DNA of 64,000 bases from Apophysomyces variabilis (GCA_002749535.1 MZZL01000409.1:3178160-3242159), one strand, 5' to 3'. Positions 34,601 through 46,229 are shown, counted from the stretch's first letter. Notes: generated from the sequence alone by a model not told the origin. Program-made: numbers and translations.

Positions 34601-35867
34601 GGTGATGCTTGGTTTTAGCTTTTGAAACTCAATCATTCCCCTTAGACACGCCGGGTTGGCGGTCAGTGGTCGGAGACGAACCAAATCACTTACGTGAGCT
34701 AGTAAGTACAGCAAACAAAAGAGGGCCACACGTTGCACTTCCCGTAGTTCTCAGTGTTTGCTAACTATGATACTGCTTATTTAAAAAACAGTAATACCGC
34801 CCTAGCAGCCATCCTTGTAACTCCAAGCTTTTTTTTGTCCACCGATAACTATTTGGTTGCGGTATATCTAAAGATAGCCGCTATTCTCTTTTCTGCTACA
34901 TTTACCCTTATTGTGTTATTTACCCCTAAATTTATGGAACTTTGTAAACATATCCAGCTGCATCATCGCTTAAGTTTGTGGCGCTTGCACAACAATAACG
35001 ACAGCAGCGGAGAATTGACTCGGCCATTTCGTCCGCCTCCCAACGCAGACCCGGATGCCAACGCCATTTCAAAGTCTGTCTTGGATCTCTCTGTCGAAGC
35101 CCACGAAGGTATCTTGCCGGCCAAGAAACTCGCCCGATTTCATTTCATGTCGATCTGGGAATTGAAGCATGTCGTGGTTGTTCCTCTGAAACGGTATTTT
35201 GTGTTGATGAACGTAAGAAAGTACCCCTTTTGTTGTTCGGTTACGACCCGAATAGAAACATATGCTAACTTTGTTATTCTTATTTTAGCAATCGGGCCAC
35301 AAGGCCGAGACATATCATTACTTGACGTGCGACGTCGCCTCGGCTGATGCGGATAGATATGTATTTAGGGTACGAACGGACGAGGATATGGTGTTCCTAT
35401 TTCAGGTTCAAGACCAAATCGCTCTTGATCGATGGATTCAATGGTTCCGTGGCCCATCCAGTAGCGGGCAAAGGCCAAGTAGAGGGTCTGTACCAGCTGT
35501 TGTCGCGGATACCCTTACCGTTCCCGCCAATGTGGCACCCGCCAACACGTTTGGGGCTGCGGCTGGGGCAGTCGCAACGTTTGGAACCCTGGGAATGAGC
35601 TATTCTGATGTAAACCCGACATTATCCTCCATGAACAATTCACAAGCCCTAGCGGAATATCAGCCCGCTGTTACATCTACCACCGATTATTACAACAGCC
35701 ATCGTCGTAAAGCGGACGATTACACCGATGCGACGGAGCTCAATGAACAGCTTCTGGACAATCCCGGCTCTTTCCAGTACCCTCCTACTTCTATTGCACT
35801 TGTATCAAACGCCACTATCTCATTAAGCGAATTTCAACCTCCTCCACCATGGCCACGGTATCCTTAA
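31675..35867 (+). CDS. class C (GABA-B-like) G-protein-coupled receptor with PH-like C-terminal domain
   Basis: A plasma-membrane receptor with 17 exons: 31675-32072, 32157-32404, 32459-32551, 32633-32726, 32790-32926, 32996-33062, 33105-33198, 33252-33369, 33453-33476, 33530-33545, 33647-33792, 33852-34146, 34211-34222, 34306-34588, 34646-34693, 34748-35212, 35289-35867 (1038 aa, every phase closes). A signal peptide (residues 1-25) precedes a Venus-flytrap ligand-binding domain (PVYNIGVMFPDP, ASEVAIQMAAEDI, VGQQ) with several N-x-S/T sites. Seven TM helices start near residue 486 (GGIIVLILSLIGLIMCLAMM), with the class C intracellular motif KNYRVYRIFQNVFTVRT. The cytosolic tail (about 812-895) has a PH-like pattern: PLKRYFVLM, ADRYVFRVRTDED, then an amphipathic helix ending DRWIQWF. 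The ligand is unknown. The exon 3/4 donor (GTCGGG) is weak. Confidence 0.88.
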
Positions 35868-36423
35868 GTTTTTCTGATGATCCCCTTCTCCATCCCTTTG
35901 TTTGCTGTCTTTCTTATTTAATATTTTTTCCACCCTGATGTATAGTAGTCATTCCTTTTCGTTTTAATGTAATTTTACTCTACTTAATTTTGCTAGGTTA
36001 TTTCAAATACAATTGTAGATGACACTATGTGAGGTTAATCCTGAAACTGAGATTCCCATTGTCGTTTCATAATGTAGTCAAAAACTAACTTTGGCTTAGA
36101 GACAGATAGGTTCCAGACAGTCAATAAACTGACAGAAAGTAACTCATTAGGTCCGTGGTTACTATTCTTACTTTGATTTCCATTTTGTAAGAACAAAACG
36201 CATCCAACCATGACAACTGATTGATGATTTTTTTAATGTGGCCAACAAGCCATAGATTTAACGATCAAGCGACTTTAATGGGAAAATGCACGTTTATAAT
36301 ACTTTATTGTTCCTTGGTTCCATATCTTTCCTGTTTAACCAAACTAGATGCAATGAGCGCCAGAAAGAAAAGCCGGACTGATATGCTGTATCATGTGCTA
36401 TCAAGGATATGCATGTGGCAGTA
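35868..36423. other. intergenic between convergent receptor and copper transporter genes
   Basis: No gene is seen. The region serves as 3' flank for both genes. Confidence 0.4.
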
Positions 36424-37059
36424 TTAATGGCACTGAATTGATCGACTAGCACTGAGCCTTCCTTGACCAAACAGATAATGGCCGATGCCTGCTCCTGCAA
36501 TGGTAGCTACCATAAGGTATCCATTATAACTAGAAATGGGTCAATTAACAACTGGCTATATCAAACTAGTTGTTGTGATTTCTCTTTTTCTACCTCATGA
36601 ATACAAGCATAAGCCAGAAACTGATGGCGAGCAAGGTAGCATAAATTGTTGATCGGATTATTTCTTGACGTTTAGTGAGCCTGAGAATTTGTCATTAGAG
36701 GTATACTATTACTCTCCTACAAATATTGTCTTTACCTTGGCTCTTGTCCATCTATCCTCTTTCGGGATTCAACGGCCCACCATTGCTGATCAAGCGCGGT
36801 AGACCAAGAGCGAATATACTCGTAACCAGCTGCTATAGCAAATACTGCCAGGCACGACAGCAACATATCTGCATGTGTTTTGATATGCCACCAAGAAAAG
36901 ACCACGCACACGTTTTCAACGTCCCAGTTAAAGATCATCTACGTTACGTTAGAGTTAGTTTTATAGATGCGTTCATGGTTCTGTCATGCTTGCATTCATT
37001 TGGCACATGGCTGGCATATCGCCATGACCAGGCATGTGATGATGTTCGTGCCCTTCCAT
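36424..37059 (-). CDS. CTR1: Ctr-family copper transporter
   Basis: High-affinity Cu(I) importer, three TM helices, works as a trimer. Exons 37059-36994, 36938-36736, 36680-36594 and 36529-36424 give 153 aa. The N-terminus is His/Met-rich (MEGHEHHHMPGHGDMPAMC), a copper-collecting tail. TM1 follows MIFNWDVENVCVVF. TM2 lies in IYATLLAISFWLMLVFM. The small-residue packing motif of TM3 is GAGIG in ATIAGAGIGHYLFG (GxxxG-like). A Cys-His pair (QCH) sits near the C-terminus, as in many Ctr proteins. Intron 1 begins with GCAAGC, so it is GC-AG; no GT alternative keeps the frame. The start codon is 212 bp from that of the divergent GPI18 gene. The usual MxxxM of TM2 is only partly kept (LMLVFM). Confidence 0.9.
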
Positions 37060-37271
37060 TCTGCTGAATCCTATACTGATAAAGCCCGCCGCTCGCAAGT
37101 TTTGAAGAGTGTGTGGGTTTACTCGGTGAATGAGAGGGGCATATGCCGTGTAGGCGGAAGTGTTTCCCTAACCAAGCAGCTTTAGCCAATGAAATTGCCC
37201 GAGACAGCGAAAAAGTAAAGTTTGCCACAGGTCCAAAAAGAGCGAAGAAGCAGACAATTGTGAGCATATTG
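37060..37271. promoter_or_regulatory. bidirectional promoter, Ctr copper transporter / GPI18
   Basis: Only 212 bp separate the two divergent start codons, so both promoters must share it. I see no clear copper-response element (GCTC-type core) and no TATA box. Confidence 0.5.
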
Positions 37272-38897
37272 ATGAAGAAAGTTTACGCGTTTGCTGCTGC
37301 AACACGGCTGCTTACCATCTTACTTGGCATCGCGTCTTATTTTCTAATTGGCGTATATGATTCATCATCAGACATTGTGCTAGAGGCACCTTCATCGTTG
37401 TGGCAAAAATGGCTCAATCCGTTCTTACGATGGGATGCAGTTTATTTCTTGCATATCGCAGAAAAAGGTTACGTATATGAGCAACAACATGCGTTCTTTC
37501 CCGTTATGCCCCTCGCTGCAAGGCTTCTTACTAAGACAGGTAAGGAAAAGAAAGCATATGACCTCACAAGAGTTTCTCATTCACTGACCCGGAAATCACT
37601 CGATCGGAAAGTACTTCTGCCATTGCAATACACCCTTGGTGAACAATATACTCTGCTATTTTCAGGAGTTTTGATAGCAAATATTTCGTTTATTTTAGCT
37701 ACCGGAGCGCTCTACAAGTAAGCTGATCTGTGTTTAGCTCTCATCCTTGACATTCTTCATTTTATGATCAGACTTAGTTTAGCGGTCTTTCCAGGTAACA
37801 ACCGCATGGCAACGTTAACCGCAATGGCATTTTCCCTCTCCCCGCCCTCATTATTTATGTCTTCCTTTTATACCGAGTCGCTGTTTGCGTTTCTTAGCTT
37901 CACCGGTATGAATTGGGTGGCACATCAACAATATTTTGCAGCCTCTATAATATGGGGTATTGCTTCGGCCACTCGATCAAATGCAATCGTTTACTGTGGC
38001 TTTTTCTTTTATTACCTTGTGTTGGCGAGGTGGCAACAGCCCATAAGGGTGAGCAATCTGGAACGATCAAAAGAAGAGGGAAGAAGAGGGAAAATATAAC
38101 GATCTTTTCCTCCCTTTGTCTTTGTTTGGCAAATCACTCATGTATTTTTGTTCTCTTTTGTTTGTTTTTGATCAAGTCTGTCTTCACGGGCTTTATAAGT
38201 GCTTTAGCATATAGTGCATTCACCGTATCGGGCTTTGTTGGATTTCAATACTATGGATACCAGCAATTCTGTACCGGAAATCCACGACATTGGTGCCATC
38301 AACGGGTGCCACTTCTGTACAGCTTTGTTCAGAAAGAATATTGGTAAATATAGAAGAAAAAAAAACTTACCATTTCAACGCTGTTGCCACTGACCGCAAT
38401 CTCGCCAACATCAAAAAGGGGGAATGGGTTTCTCGCCTACTACGAGTTCAAACAAATTCCAAACTTTCTGCTTGCTATACCTATTATTGGCTTAAGTGTT
38501 TATGGCTTGTGGGTTTATGCTCGTCATGATTGGCGCAGATTTATGCTATTAGGCTTAATTCCTGGTAAGGGAACTGAAAACTGTGCGTTATAACTTATGT
38601 GTTACTTTCAAAGATCGTACGCCATTCAACACATTTGTAAGCGACAAGGTTGCCGTTTACATGTATCTTTGGGCCTTTTTGCTGTTATATGCGGTGACCA
38701 GCATGCATGTTCAAGTTATTATTCGATTCTTCACATCAGTTCCTCCATTATATTGGTTTATTGCTCATATTTGGATCAAGGGTTTTGGTGCCAACGCTGG
38801 AAAAGATAGGGCAATAGGCCATGCTGTGTTATTTTATGTTGTCTTATACGGGTTGGTAGGAACCATCCTTTTTGCCGTATTCTTACCACCTGCATAA
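37272..38897 (+). CDS. GPI18: GPI mannosyltransferase II (GPI18/PIG-V)
   Basis: An ER membrane enzyme that adds the second mannose to the GPI anchor from dolichol-phosphate-mannose. Six exons: 37272-37539, 37612-37717, 37772-38048, 38177-38343, 38419-38564, 38614-38897 (415 aa). The luminal catalytic region shows the PIG-V signature NPFLRWDAVYFLHIAEKGY with the key Asp of RWDAVYF, then EQQHAFFPVMPL. Later motifs are SFYTESLFAFLSF, ATRSNAI, FLAYYEFKQIPNFLLA and the C-terminal HVQVIIRFFTSVPPLYWF. About eight TM segments are visible. The start taken is MKKVYAFAAATRLL, at the position where PIG-V proteins begin; an in-frame upstream ATG at 37143 would add 43 residues without similarity. Confidence 0.93.
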
Positions 38898-39596
38898 AGC
38901 TGTTATGACTTCTCAAACGTACCGTGTTCCTCGGAGATGAAATACTGACAATGCTTGTTTGTATTTCCTTCTCTTTGTTTGACATCGTCTTGACGTGTTG
39001 ACGCTCTTTTAATTTGGCATTTGTGGGCCCATGTTCAAGCACTAATGACAGGAACGATCCTTATAACCGCAAACCAATGGACAACGGAAGCCACAGAGAG
39101 AGCGAGCTTGCAAAATGGCATCGACGTAGCGCTGATCGAAATACCTGACGAATACACATTTCCCCTTTTTGCTTAATTGGTTAGATAGATGATAAACACC
39201 ACCTTCAGAGAAATGACGTGAGAATTCAGATAGTATCTCCATAGAACCTCGACTAGATAATGGGTGATGCTCATATTCTCGTTTAGAATACAGATATAGC
39301 CAGCAAAGAAAGTTTACTATTATGTTTGTCTTAGCAAAGAGCAATAGCGCCTTCAATCATGGAGTATAACAATGGTTGATATAATACGTGAATCTTTTTT
39401 ATTTTTTTTGGGGGGGGGGAAGGGTAGAAACTAGGTGCTTGCCAATGAGAGCAGCAGTTCATTGTCATTGGTCGCCACACCAATCGCGGCCCGAAGATGA
39501 TTCTTGTTGGTTCGATGACCGTGTGAAATTGTGACTTCTTACCATTGACTCATTCTTTAAAGCAGATCTTTGGCCTTTTCTTATCACCTATTACTC
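38898..39596. other. intergenic with an unassigned minus-strand frame
   Basis: This lies between GPI18 and PDX2. The minus frame 39356-39042 is described separately. A T-run followed by about ten G occurs at 39394-39419. Confidence 0.4.
39042..39356 (-). CDS. hypothetical protein, possible gene fragment
   Basis: An open frame of 104 codons begins with a hydrophobic stretch (ALLLFAKTNIIVNFLCWLYLY). It continues EFSRHFSEGGVYHLSNQL and ends ILQARSLCGFRCPLVCGYKDRS. The closing C-G-F-x2-P-L-x-C loosely recalls the CGYPLC of Rtr1/RPAP2 phosphatases, but the rest does not. A second minus frame follows downstream (to 38776) with no clear splice link. It may be a fragment or chance. Confidence 0.22.
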   Translation of the reverse strand: MKALLLFAKTNIIVNFLCWLYLYSKREYEHHPLSSRGSMEILSEFSRHFSEGGVYHLSNQLSKKGKCVFVRYFDQRYVDAILQARSLCGFRCPLVCGYKDRSCH

Positions 39597-40308
39597 ATGA
39601 CCAAACCCGTTGTCAACGAGAAGCGCATCAAGATCGGTGTCCTTGGTAAGAGTAGTCTAATAACTGGTTATATATAGTTGTTAACAAAATGTTTTTTCTT
39701 TATCAGCACTTCAAGGAGCGTTCCTTGAACATATTCACATGCTGGCCAGAATACCCGAAGTTGAGGAAGTCATTGCTGTCAAAACGCGAGAACAGTTGGC
39801 GAAGGTGGATGCACTAATTATTCCTGGTGGAGAATCGACCGCCATGGCTTTGATCGCTGAACGATGCCAAATGCTCGAACCTCTCCGAAAGTTTGTTCGA
39901 GAAAAGCCTACTTGGGGTACATGTGCAGGAATGATCATGTTAGCAAATGAGGCAACGGGTGCAAAGAAAGGAGGTCAGCAATTGTTAGGTGGACTTGATA
40001 TCTGTGTCAACCGCAACCAGTTTGGTACTCAAAAGGATTCTTTCATAACCAACCTGCATTTACCTGAAATCTTGGGGGACGATGTCTTCAGTGCTGTATT
40101 CATCCGTGCACCAGTGATCGCTGAAATCAAGTCGGATAAGGTCCAGGTGATGGGTCGATTGGAAAAAGCTGTTGGTCAGACAGATGCGGAGACGATTGTA
40201 GCTGTTAAACAGGGACACTTATTCGCCACTGCCTTCCACCCCGAACTGACGCGTGACGATCGCTTACATCAATATTTTACAAAACTGGCCCTTTCATACA
40301 AAAACTAA
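39597..40308 (+). CDS. PDX2: pyridoxal 5'-phosphate synthase glutaminase subunit (Pdx2/SNO)
   Basis: A class I glutamine amidotransferase that supplies ammonia to Pdx1/SNZ for de novo vitamin B6 synthesis. Exons 39597-39645 and 39707-40308 give 216 aa, joined by a 61 bp phase-1 intron that falls inside KIGVLALQGAF. The catalytic nucleophile Cys is in GTCAGMIMLAN, the glutamine-binding loop is IPGGESTAMA, and the His/Glu of the triad is in TAFHPELTRDDRLHQYF. The GGLDICVNRNQFGTQ block forms the Pdx1-binding region. The length is normal for the family. Pdx1 is not in this window. The stop is 63 bp from that of the convergent VRG4 gene. Confidence 0.97.
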
Positions 40309-40371
40309 TGTAACTCACTATTTATTTCCTTATTCCTTTTATTGTGATAGAAGTTAGACATTTTGCCTAAT

Positions 40372-41706
40372 TTAAACAGGCAAATTCTCCTTTGTTTCCT
40401 CGTTATTATCTTGCGTAACCCCATTAGCCTTGGAGAGTCCATTTTGGAAGCTTTTGGCGTACGAATACAACACGCCGGCCACAAAACCTAATATAGACAA
40501 AGTTAGCTCGAAAAGAAAAAAAAATAGATTATGGATGCATATGCAAAAACAAGTGGAACCATACCTATCGCAATTGCAGATAAATCGCCTAAGGTAGCAG
40601 GGTCACCAAAAAAGACAATACCAGATATAGCAATAGGAAGTTTGTTCAACGATCCTACCATAGAATAGGTAGTCGACGATGTGGCTCTGACGCACCACGC
40701 AGAAGAATAGGACATGGCAAATGCTGAGGCACCCGAAAAGGCGATAGCCCACAGCCGTGGAAAAGATTGATCAGGCGGGCTACGGGGCCAAGCATATCAG
40801 ATACAACTTCCACGTCTTGATGCTGAACTTACAAATTCAGTGCTAAGTTCTCCTTTGACCAATCCTCCAGTAGAAGACTAGGTAACACAAGTAGTGGAAT
40901 GGATAAAATATTGTTATAGTACACGGTATCAAAATCGGCAAATTTGCTTGTCGTGATGCATTTACGCATGTACAGGACGAAAACTGCAGATGACAAACAA
41001 TTCAGACACATCCAGAAATAACCTGTAAGCGTGGAGGTGATTGGTGTCAGATGGTAGACCTCTAACACGATTGATATGGCGTTGGATACGTCAAACCAGC
41101 CGGCAATCAGAGAAGATAATGTCTGTACCGTGTATAGATTAGCCTTAAGCATATCACCCACGTTCTTACCATAAGGAAAAATGAGAGCATCATCAACGCT
41201 GTTACGCTGCCTCCAAACCAACATACTTCACCGTAAGCGATTAATATAATAGTGAGATTCTTGAAGATCGTGTAAACTGGAATTGACAAGAATTGCAACG
41301 CTTTGGAACCGGTGTAGATCATAAGGACAAGGAAGACGGCTATCGGACACCATTGTTTAGCCTCCGCCACTGAAAAATCACGAAACTGTAGGATGTTCAA
41401 AAACTTGAATAGCTTGAGAAATAATACAGAAATGACACTCTAAGATCGTCATTTAGTGTCTGCTGACAGTAAGGTTTTGATGCTCGTTATTACCTGCACA
41501 GCCAGGAGTAGGAAAACCATATTAAAGTCGCCTGTGCCCACCACGAACTTGTTCGTCACGGTCATAGTAATGCTCGCTAAGCAATAGCATAGGATTGGCA
41601 TTCCGGATTGTATCCATGCAACCCGCCCAGTAAGCCAGGAGGGAGGTAAACTCGTATCAATATTCTTAAAGGGTGATGTTGTGTTGAAGGAAGTTTCATC
41701 TGCCAT
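40372..41706 (-). CDS. VRG4: GDP-mannose transporter (Vrg4 family)
   Basis: A Golgi nucleotide-sugar antiporter that imports GDP-mannose for mannan and glycoprotein synthesis. Five exons: 41706-41494, 41439-41170, 41122-40833, 40779-40565, 40487-40372 (367 aa). Ten TM helices are visible. Diagnostic motifs are [13 protein letters not shown] and GSLNKLPIA, the latter the GALNK GDP-mannose recognition motif with Ala to Ser, following [13 protein letters not shown]. The start gives a short cytosolic tail ([15 protein letters not shown]). The C-terminus is hydrophilic and ends ENLPV. It is functionally linked to the wall/GPI theme of neighbouring GPI18 only by pathway, not by operon. Confidence 0.95.
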
Positions 41707-42702
41707 TATGGAACCGAAAGAAGAGAGTATGAATTTTCAATGAATTTGTGGAAAATGGATTAAGGATAGGCACGCTGGACAGAACAATATGCTGCATGCC
41801 TTGCTGCGGCATTTGAAATCCATTGTTAAGGATGGGTGGAGTGCATGACTCTTTCAGACTTGATGTGGATAATGACTTTCCATCCAATATTTTCTTCCAG
41901 CTTCGGACATCGAGATGCAACTTGGGGGTTTATATCGGGGGTGGAATATTGTAACAAAACATACATCACTTATGCTTCTCAGCCAATCATACTTGGAGCA
42001 TAATTTATTCGTCCGTACCTCACAGGGACTCTGTATTTCATCAAGTTAGAGTTATGAAAATCATAAAAAGTGTGTTGAATCGTGCCATTCAGTCCTCAAG
42101 ATTGCTCAAAGCGGGAATAGTGCCTATTTTCATAGATGCAATTAATACAACACTATTTAGCGCACGGGGTACCACTATTTCTCAGGTCATTTATTTGTTT
42201 AAAAACGGTAATGTATGTCGGGAAATTTGGTAGAGTAAAGAAATAGTATAGAGCGCTTTCGCAAACGTAAAGAAAGAGGATATAAAGTAACACTCGTTCC
42301 CGACCTGAATGTCGCATCGCGTCAATTACGGAGATATAGGTTGACGAAGCTTGGCCGGAGCAACCCTACATAAACCCGCCCTTTTTCTGAAACCCGAGAA
42401 TTTTCTTCGCCTGTATGCTTTTACATTTCCAAACGAGCATAACAATTTCTTACGAAAATGGTCAAGGCCATCTCGTAGTATTGATCTCAGAAAGATGCCA
42501 AAGCTTGTGCTACAATGCACCCTAGAAATGCTACATTTTGATTTGTCATCGTTTCGACACTGCTTGCGATTTACGTAAGACGCACATAAGCGGGGGCAGC
42601 CGCACTAAAAACTGAAACATGATAGTCACGATCAATTATGGGATTTTGTCTTCCCCGAGATCGGAGAAGCAAAAACGCATCCTTCTTTGTTTCCTTCGTT
42701 CC
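41707..42702. other. 1 kb divergent intergenic region
   Basis: This holds promoters for VRG4 (left) and the ArAE_2 gene (right). A possible TATA box (GATATAAAG) lies near 42282. Open frames in it are short and not coding-like. Confidence 0.4.
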
Positions 42703-45700
42703 ATGTCAGAGACCGAGCTGTCCACGCTCAAGCGACAGCAAATGAAGGAGAAGTCATCCAACGCATCATCAACTGAAGCAGCTGCTGTTTTACAAAGTGT
42801 CAAGGCTCCTATTTCAAAGCAGCCCAAGAAACCATGGTTCTCTCGTTGGTGGCAGTCGCTACCAACCTTTCCGCAATGTCGCAAAACTATGAAAGCATCT
42901 ATCGCTCTCTTGATATCAATCATCATGACACTTGATACAGACGCTCGCAACCATGTTGGATCAGCAAGTCTGATTACTGCTGTTGTAACAATATTTTACT
43001 TTCCTGTTCGAACGATAGGTACAAGGAATAAGCCTACCACATCAATCTTTTTTGTCACTCACCTGTAATTGGTTTAGGTGTTCAAATCGAAGTAAGTCTA
43101 CACGAATATGTTTGGACAAACTGTGTTAAAAAGGTTAGGCCGTCGTATACTGCACGCTTGGTGCACTGATCGCTGCTGCTTGGTGCTTTTTGGGTTTGTG
43201 TCACCAAAGTTGATGTAAACAATTTCCTTAAAACTTCATCTTAGGGTTGTACCTCGGCGATCTCGCGCGTGATAGATCAAATCCCATCCCCATCCAACCA
43301 GGCTGTAGTGCCATTCAAGCTGTCTTTCTGTTCATCGGCACATTTGTATTGAACTATATCCGCATGAAGTTCCTCAAAGGTTTTTTGTAACTTTTATGCC
43401 TCGAAGCATTTGGCGAACTCATACTTTCTCGCCTCCAGCAAACTTCGCTTGTGTCGTTGCATGTATTCTATTGACGGTAAGCAATCTGCAAATCAAAGAA
43501 AATAACATAAGCAACCGGAAATTAAATATATCAAAGTTTTCTACCACGCAAGGAGCGGCGTTGAACGGCGTCCAGCCGCAGCTGGTGGTAAGGAAGAGAT
43601 GTTATACGCAGAAAATGCTCGCGTTCAATTCTGATTTCCGGATACAGTGGACTTTTTTAAGACCTATAGGCCTTGCTGGTGCCATTTCGCTTGCTGTCAA
43701 TGTTTTCTTATGGCCAGAAGATAGCATGACTAATTACATGCTAGTACTTAAAAAGACATTGACGGGGTATAATACCTTTTTCAAAGAGCAATCAGACGCT
43801 TTTCTATCTGAAAACTTAACCTGTCTGCAAACTTCACTTCCATCGTTGCATTCACAAGTTGAAGGGAGTGCTTTAGTTTTAATCGATAACAAGCGAGCTG
43901 TACAACGAGAAATTTTATATACGAAGTTATCAGCTAAGGACATTAGCAAGTTGACTGGCCTTGTCAAAAACTTACGAGACCCACTTCACGGCGTCGGTCT
44001 CAGCTATATCCTTAAGAAAGAACATCTAGATGGCGATAGCGGCACAAACGCCATAAGTGGTGGAGGGACGGACGAATCCATCGCCTCTCTTATACAAGCG
44101 ATCGAGGAACTGCGGCCCCTATGTCAGAAGCTCGCAGATAGTTGTCATGCCGCCCTAGATGAATGTACAAGAAGACTAGGACGATTTTCAGGCTATCCGA
44201 GGTCTAACGTTAACAGTATCTTATGGCCGTTCCCTAGAATACTTTTTTCGGGGAGTAGGAAAGCTACAGAGGAACAACCAATATTTTGGACGTCGCGGAA
44301 GATGCAAGATGTTATAGATGAGTTTGATAAATGTCCTATCGAAACCTATTGCCATGTGCTAGATACAAACTCACGCGAAACTCCCCGCTATGGCACGCTA
44401 TACCTCCTGTTTTTGTATCACTTCAATCTGAAAGAATATGCTCTCCAGGTCCGGAACCTGTTGGAGTTTGTAGATAACGTGGAGCAAACGAGAGGAAAAC
44501 GGCGCCTATGGTTCCCGAAAATGCCTCTAAAGAAATGGTTCCGTTCATCCGAAATAGACCCAGAAATTGGTGGAGATATGGGCGATTATGGTCAACATGG
44601 AATTGATAATGAACTTTCTCTTGTACGAACCCTGACTCGCACCGAGACTGAGAACAACCGCAACAACCTTTTTAATCAACCAAAATATCAGGAGGGCAAA
44701 TTGTATCACCGGGATCCAGATGTAGATCCGCCAACCACATTTGTTCAACGCTTGTTTTACAAAGTATGGCGGATTTCAAACTGGTTTATCGAGCCAGACA
44801 CGTTTTTTGCATTCAAAACGGCGGTTGGCGTGGTATTACTCGCGATTCCGGCTTTTAGACAACAAGATGCCGCATGGTATTCTTCCTGGAAAGGACAGTG
44901 GGCCATGATAACTCTGGTGTTATGGAATTTTCCTATGGCAGGGGTTTTCAACTTCTCGTAAGTACATAGAGTCAATACTCTTGGGATATGGTGTTGTACT
45001 TACTATTCCACGTTCAGCTTGATCACCCGTGTCGCCGGAACTGTCGCTGGTGGTATCCTTGGCATTGTCGCATGGGAGATATCTCGAGGGAATCCTTATG
45101 GCTTAGCTATTGTTCTCTTGATTGTCATACTCTATTGCTATCATGTCTTCTTATTTTCGCCAACGTACAAGGCGGTTGCTCTTATGACGAAAGTGACGAT
45201 GATTTTGGTAAGCGGTTCCGTTAATTGTCCAACTGAGAATCGCTCAATGCGGCGTCATAGGTCGCTCTGTATGAATTTCAGTATGTGGCTGAAGGGCTAC
45301 CATATCACGACCAAGTATGGACTGTGGCTGGAAAGGTAGGCTTGACTCAGTATCGCACTATGCCTATTAATCTGCATTTCTACTTTCCCTGGTAGCGTGT
45401 ATTGCTCGTGGTGATTGGTTTGATGGCTGCATATGTGTTATCGATGATTCCATATCCGTTATCTGGCAGAGTTGAGTTGCGTAAACGCTTGGCAAAGACA
45501 ATACGGGATATTGGCAGACTTTATGCTATCTTAGCTAGCAAGTTCATGGTGACTGGAGTGGATTTTGCATATCCTACGCCTGATCAAGTGAAGAGTTTCC
45601 AGAAACTATCACTAGACATCCGACGTCAAATAGCTGACGAACGGAACTTGTTGTTCCATGCAGACTATGAGCCACCTTTGCGTGGTAGATTTCCGAAGGA

Positions 45701-46229
45701 GAGCTATGCCAAGATCTTGGATAAAGTCGATGATATGGCAGACCTCGTGCGTGGCATGGTATGATCAAAGATAGCTACAGAGAATCGAACTGAAAACTGT
45801 TATAGGGGCACGCTATGCGTCAAATCAACCCTCTATGGAGAAGACAGATCGCGATGACATTAAGCACAGAAAGGCAGGATTATGTGAGCAAGAGCATCCT
45901 TAGAAAGAGCAGATAAAATTTAACTATTTATATAATAGCTGACATGTATCATGACCACGCTGAAACTGCTGTCCAGCACCTTAGCAGCGAAAATGGCACT
46001 ACCACCCTACATGGAAAGACCAGTTCATTCGCGTTTCCGGCTTGCAAAAGCCTTGGAAACCCAAATACAAATTGGACCCGCTGAAATCGCCAATCCATCT
46101 TTCCCAGCTTACAGCTCCTATATGTTAAACAGTTCTACATTTGTCAGCGAACTTGACGTTCTTTTGGAAATTGTGGAAGATCTCGTTGGAGTTGAAAGTC
46201 CAGAAGAATGGTTAAGAACGCATATCTAA
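42703..46229 (+). CDS. ArAE_2/DUF2421 (Bre4-like) multi-pass membrane protein
   Basis: A fungal membrane protein of the aromatic-acid-exporter/fusaric-acid-resistance-like superfamily. Yeast Bre4 belongs here (brefeldin A sensitivity); the transported substrate is unknown. Twelve exons: 42703-43018, 43078-43091, 43139-43193, 43245-43379, 43439-43476, 43537-43587, 43648-44957, 45018-45207, 45261-45335, 45396-45758, 45806-45883, 45939-46229 (971 aa, frame closed). Two six-helix membrane halves are visible: an N-terminal one (MKASIALLISIIMTLDT, GSASLITAVVTIFYFPVRT, LRPIGLAGAISLAVNVFLW) and a C-terminal one (FAFKTAVGVVLLAIPAF, GQWAMITLVLWNF, ITRVAGTVAGGILGIVAWE). A long soluble loop lies between them and a helical cytosolic C-tail follows. 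Exon 2 is 14 nt. The donors at 43194 (GTTTGT) and 43380 (GTTTTT) are weak and were chosen by phase and family fit. Confidence 0.83.

Noticed and set aside
37143..37271. Upstream ATG of GPI18
   Set aside because: PIG-V proteins begin at MKK-type N-termini; the extra 43 residues have no similarity.
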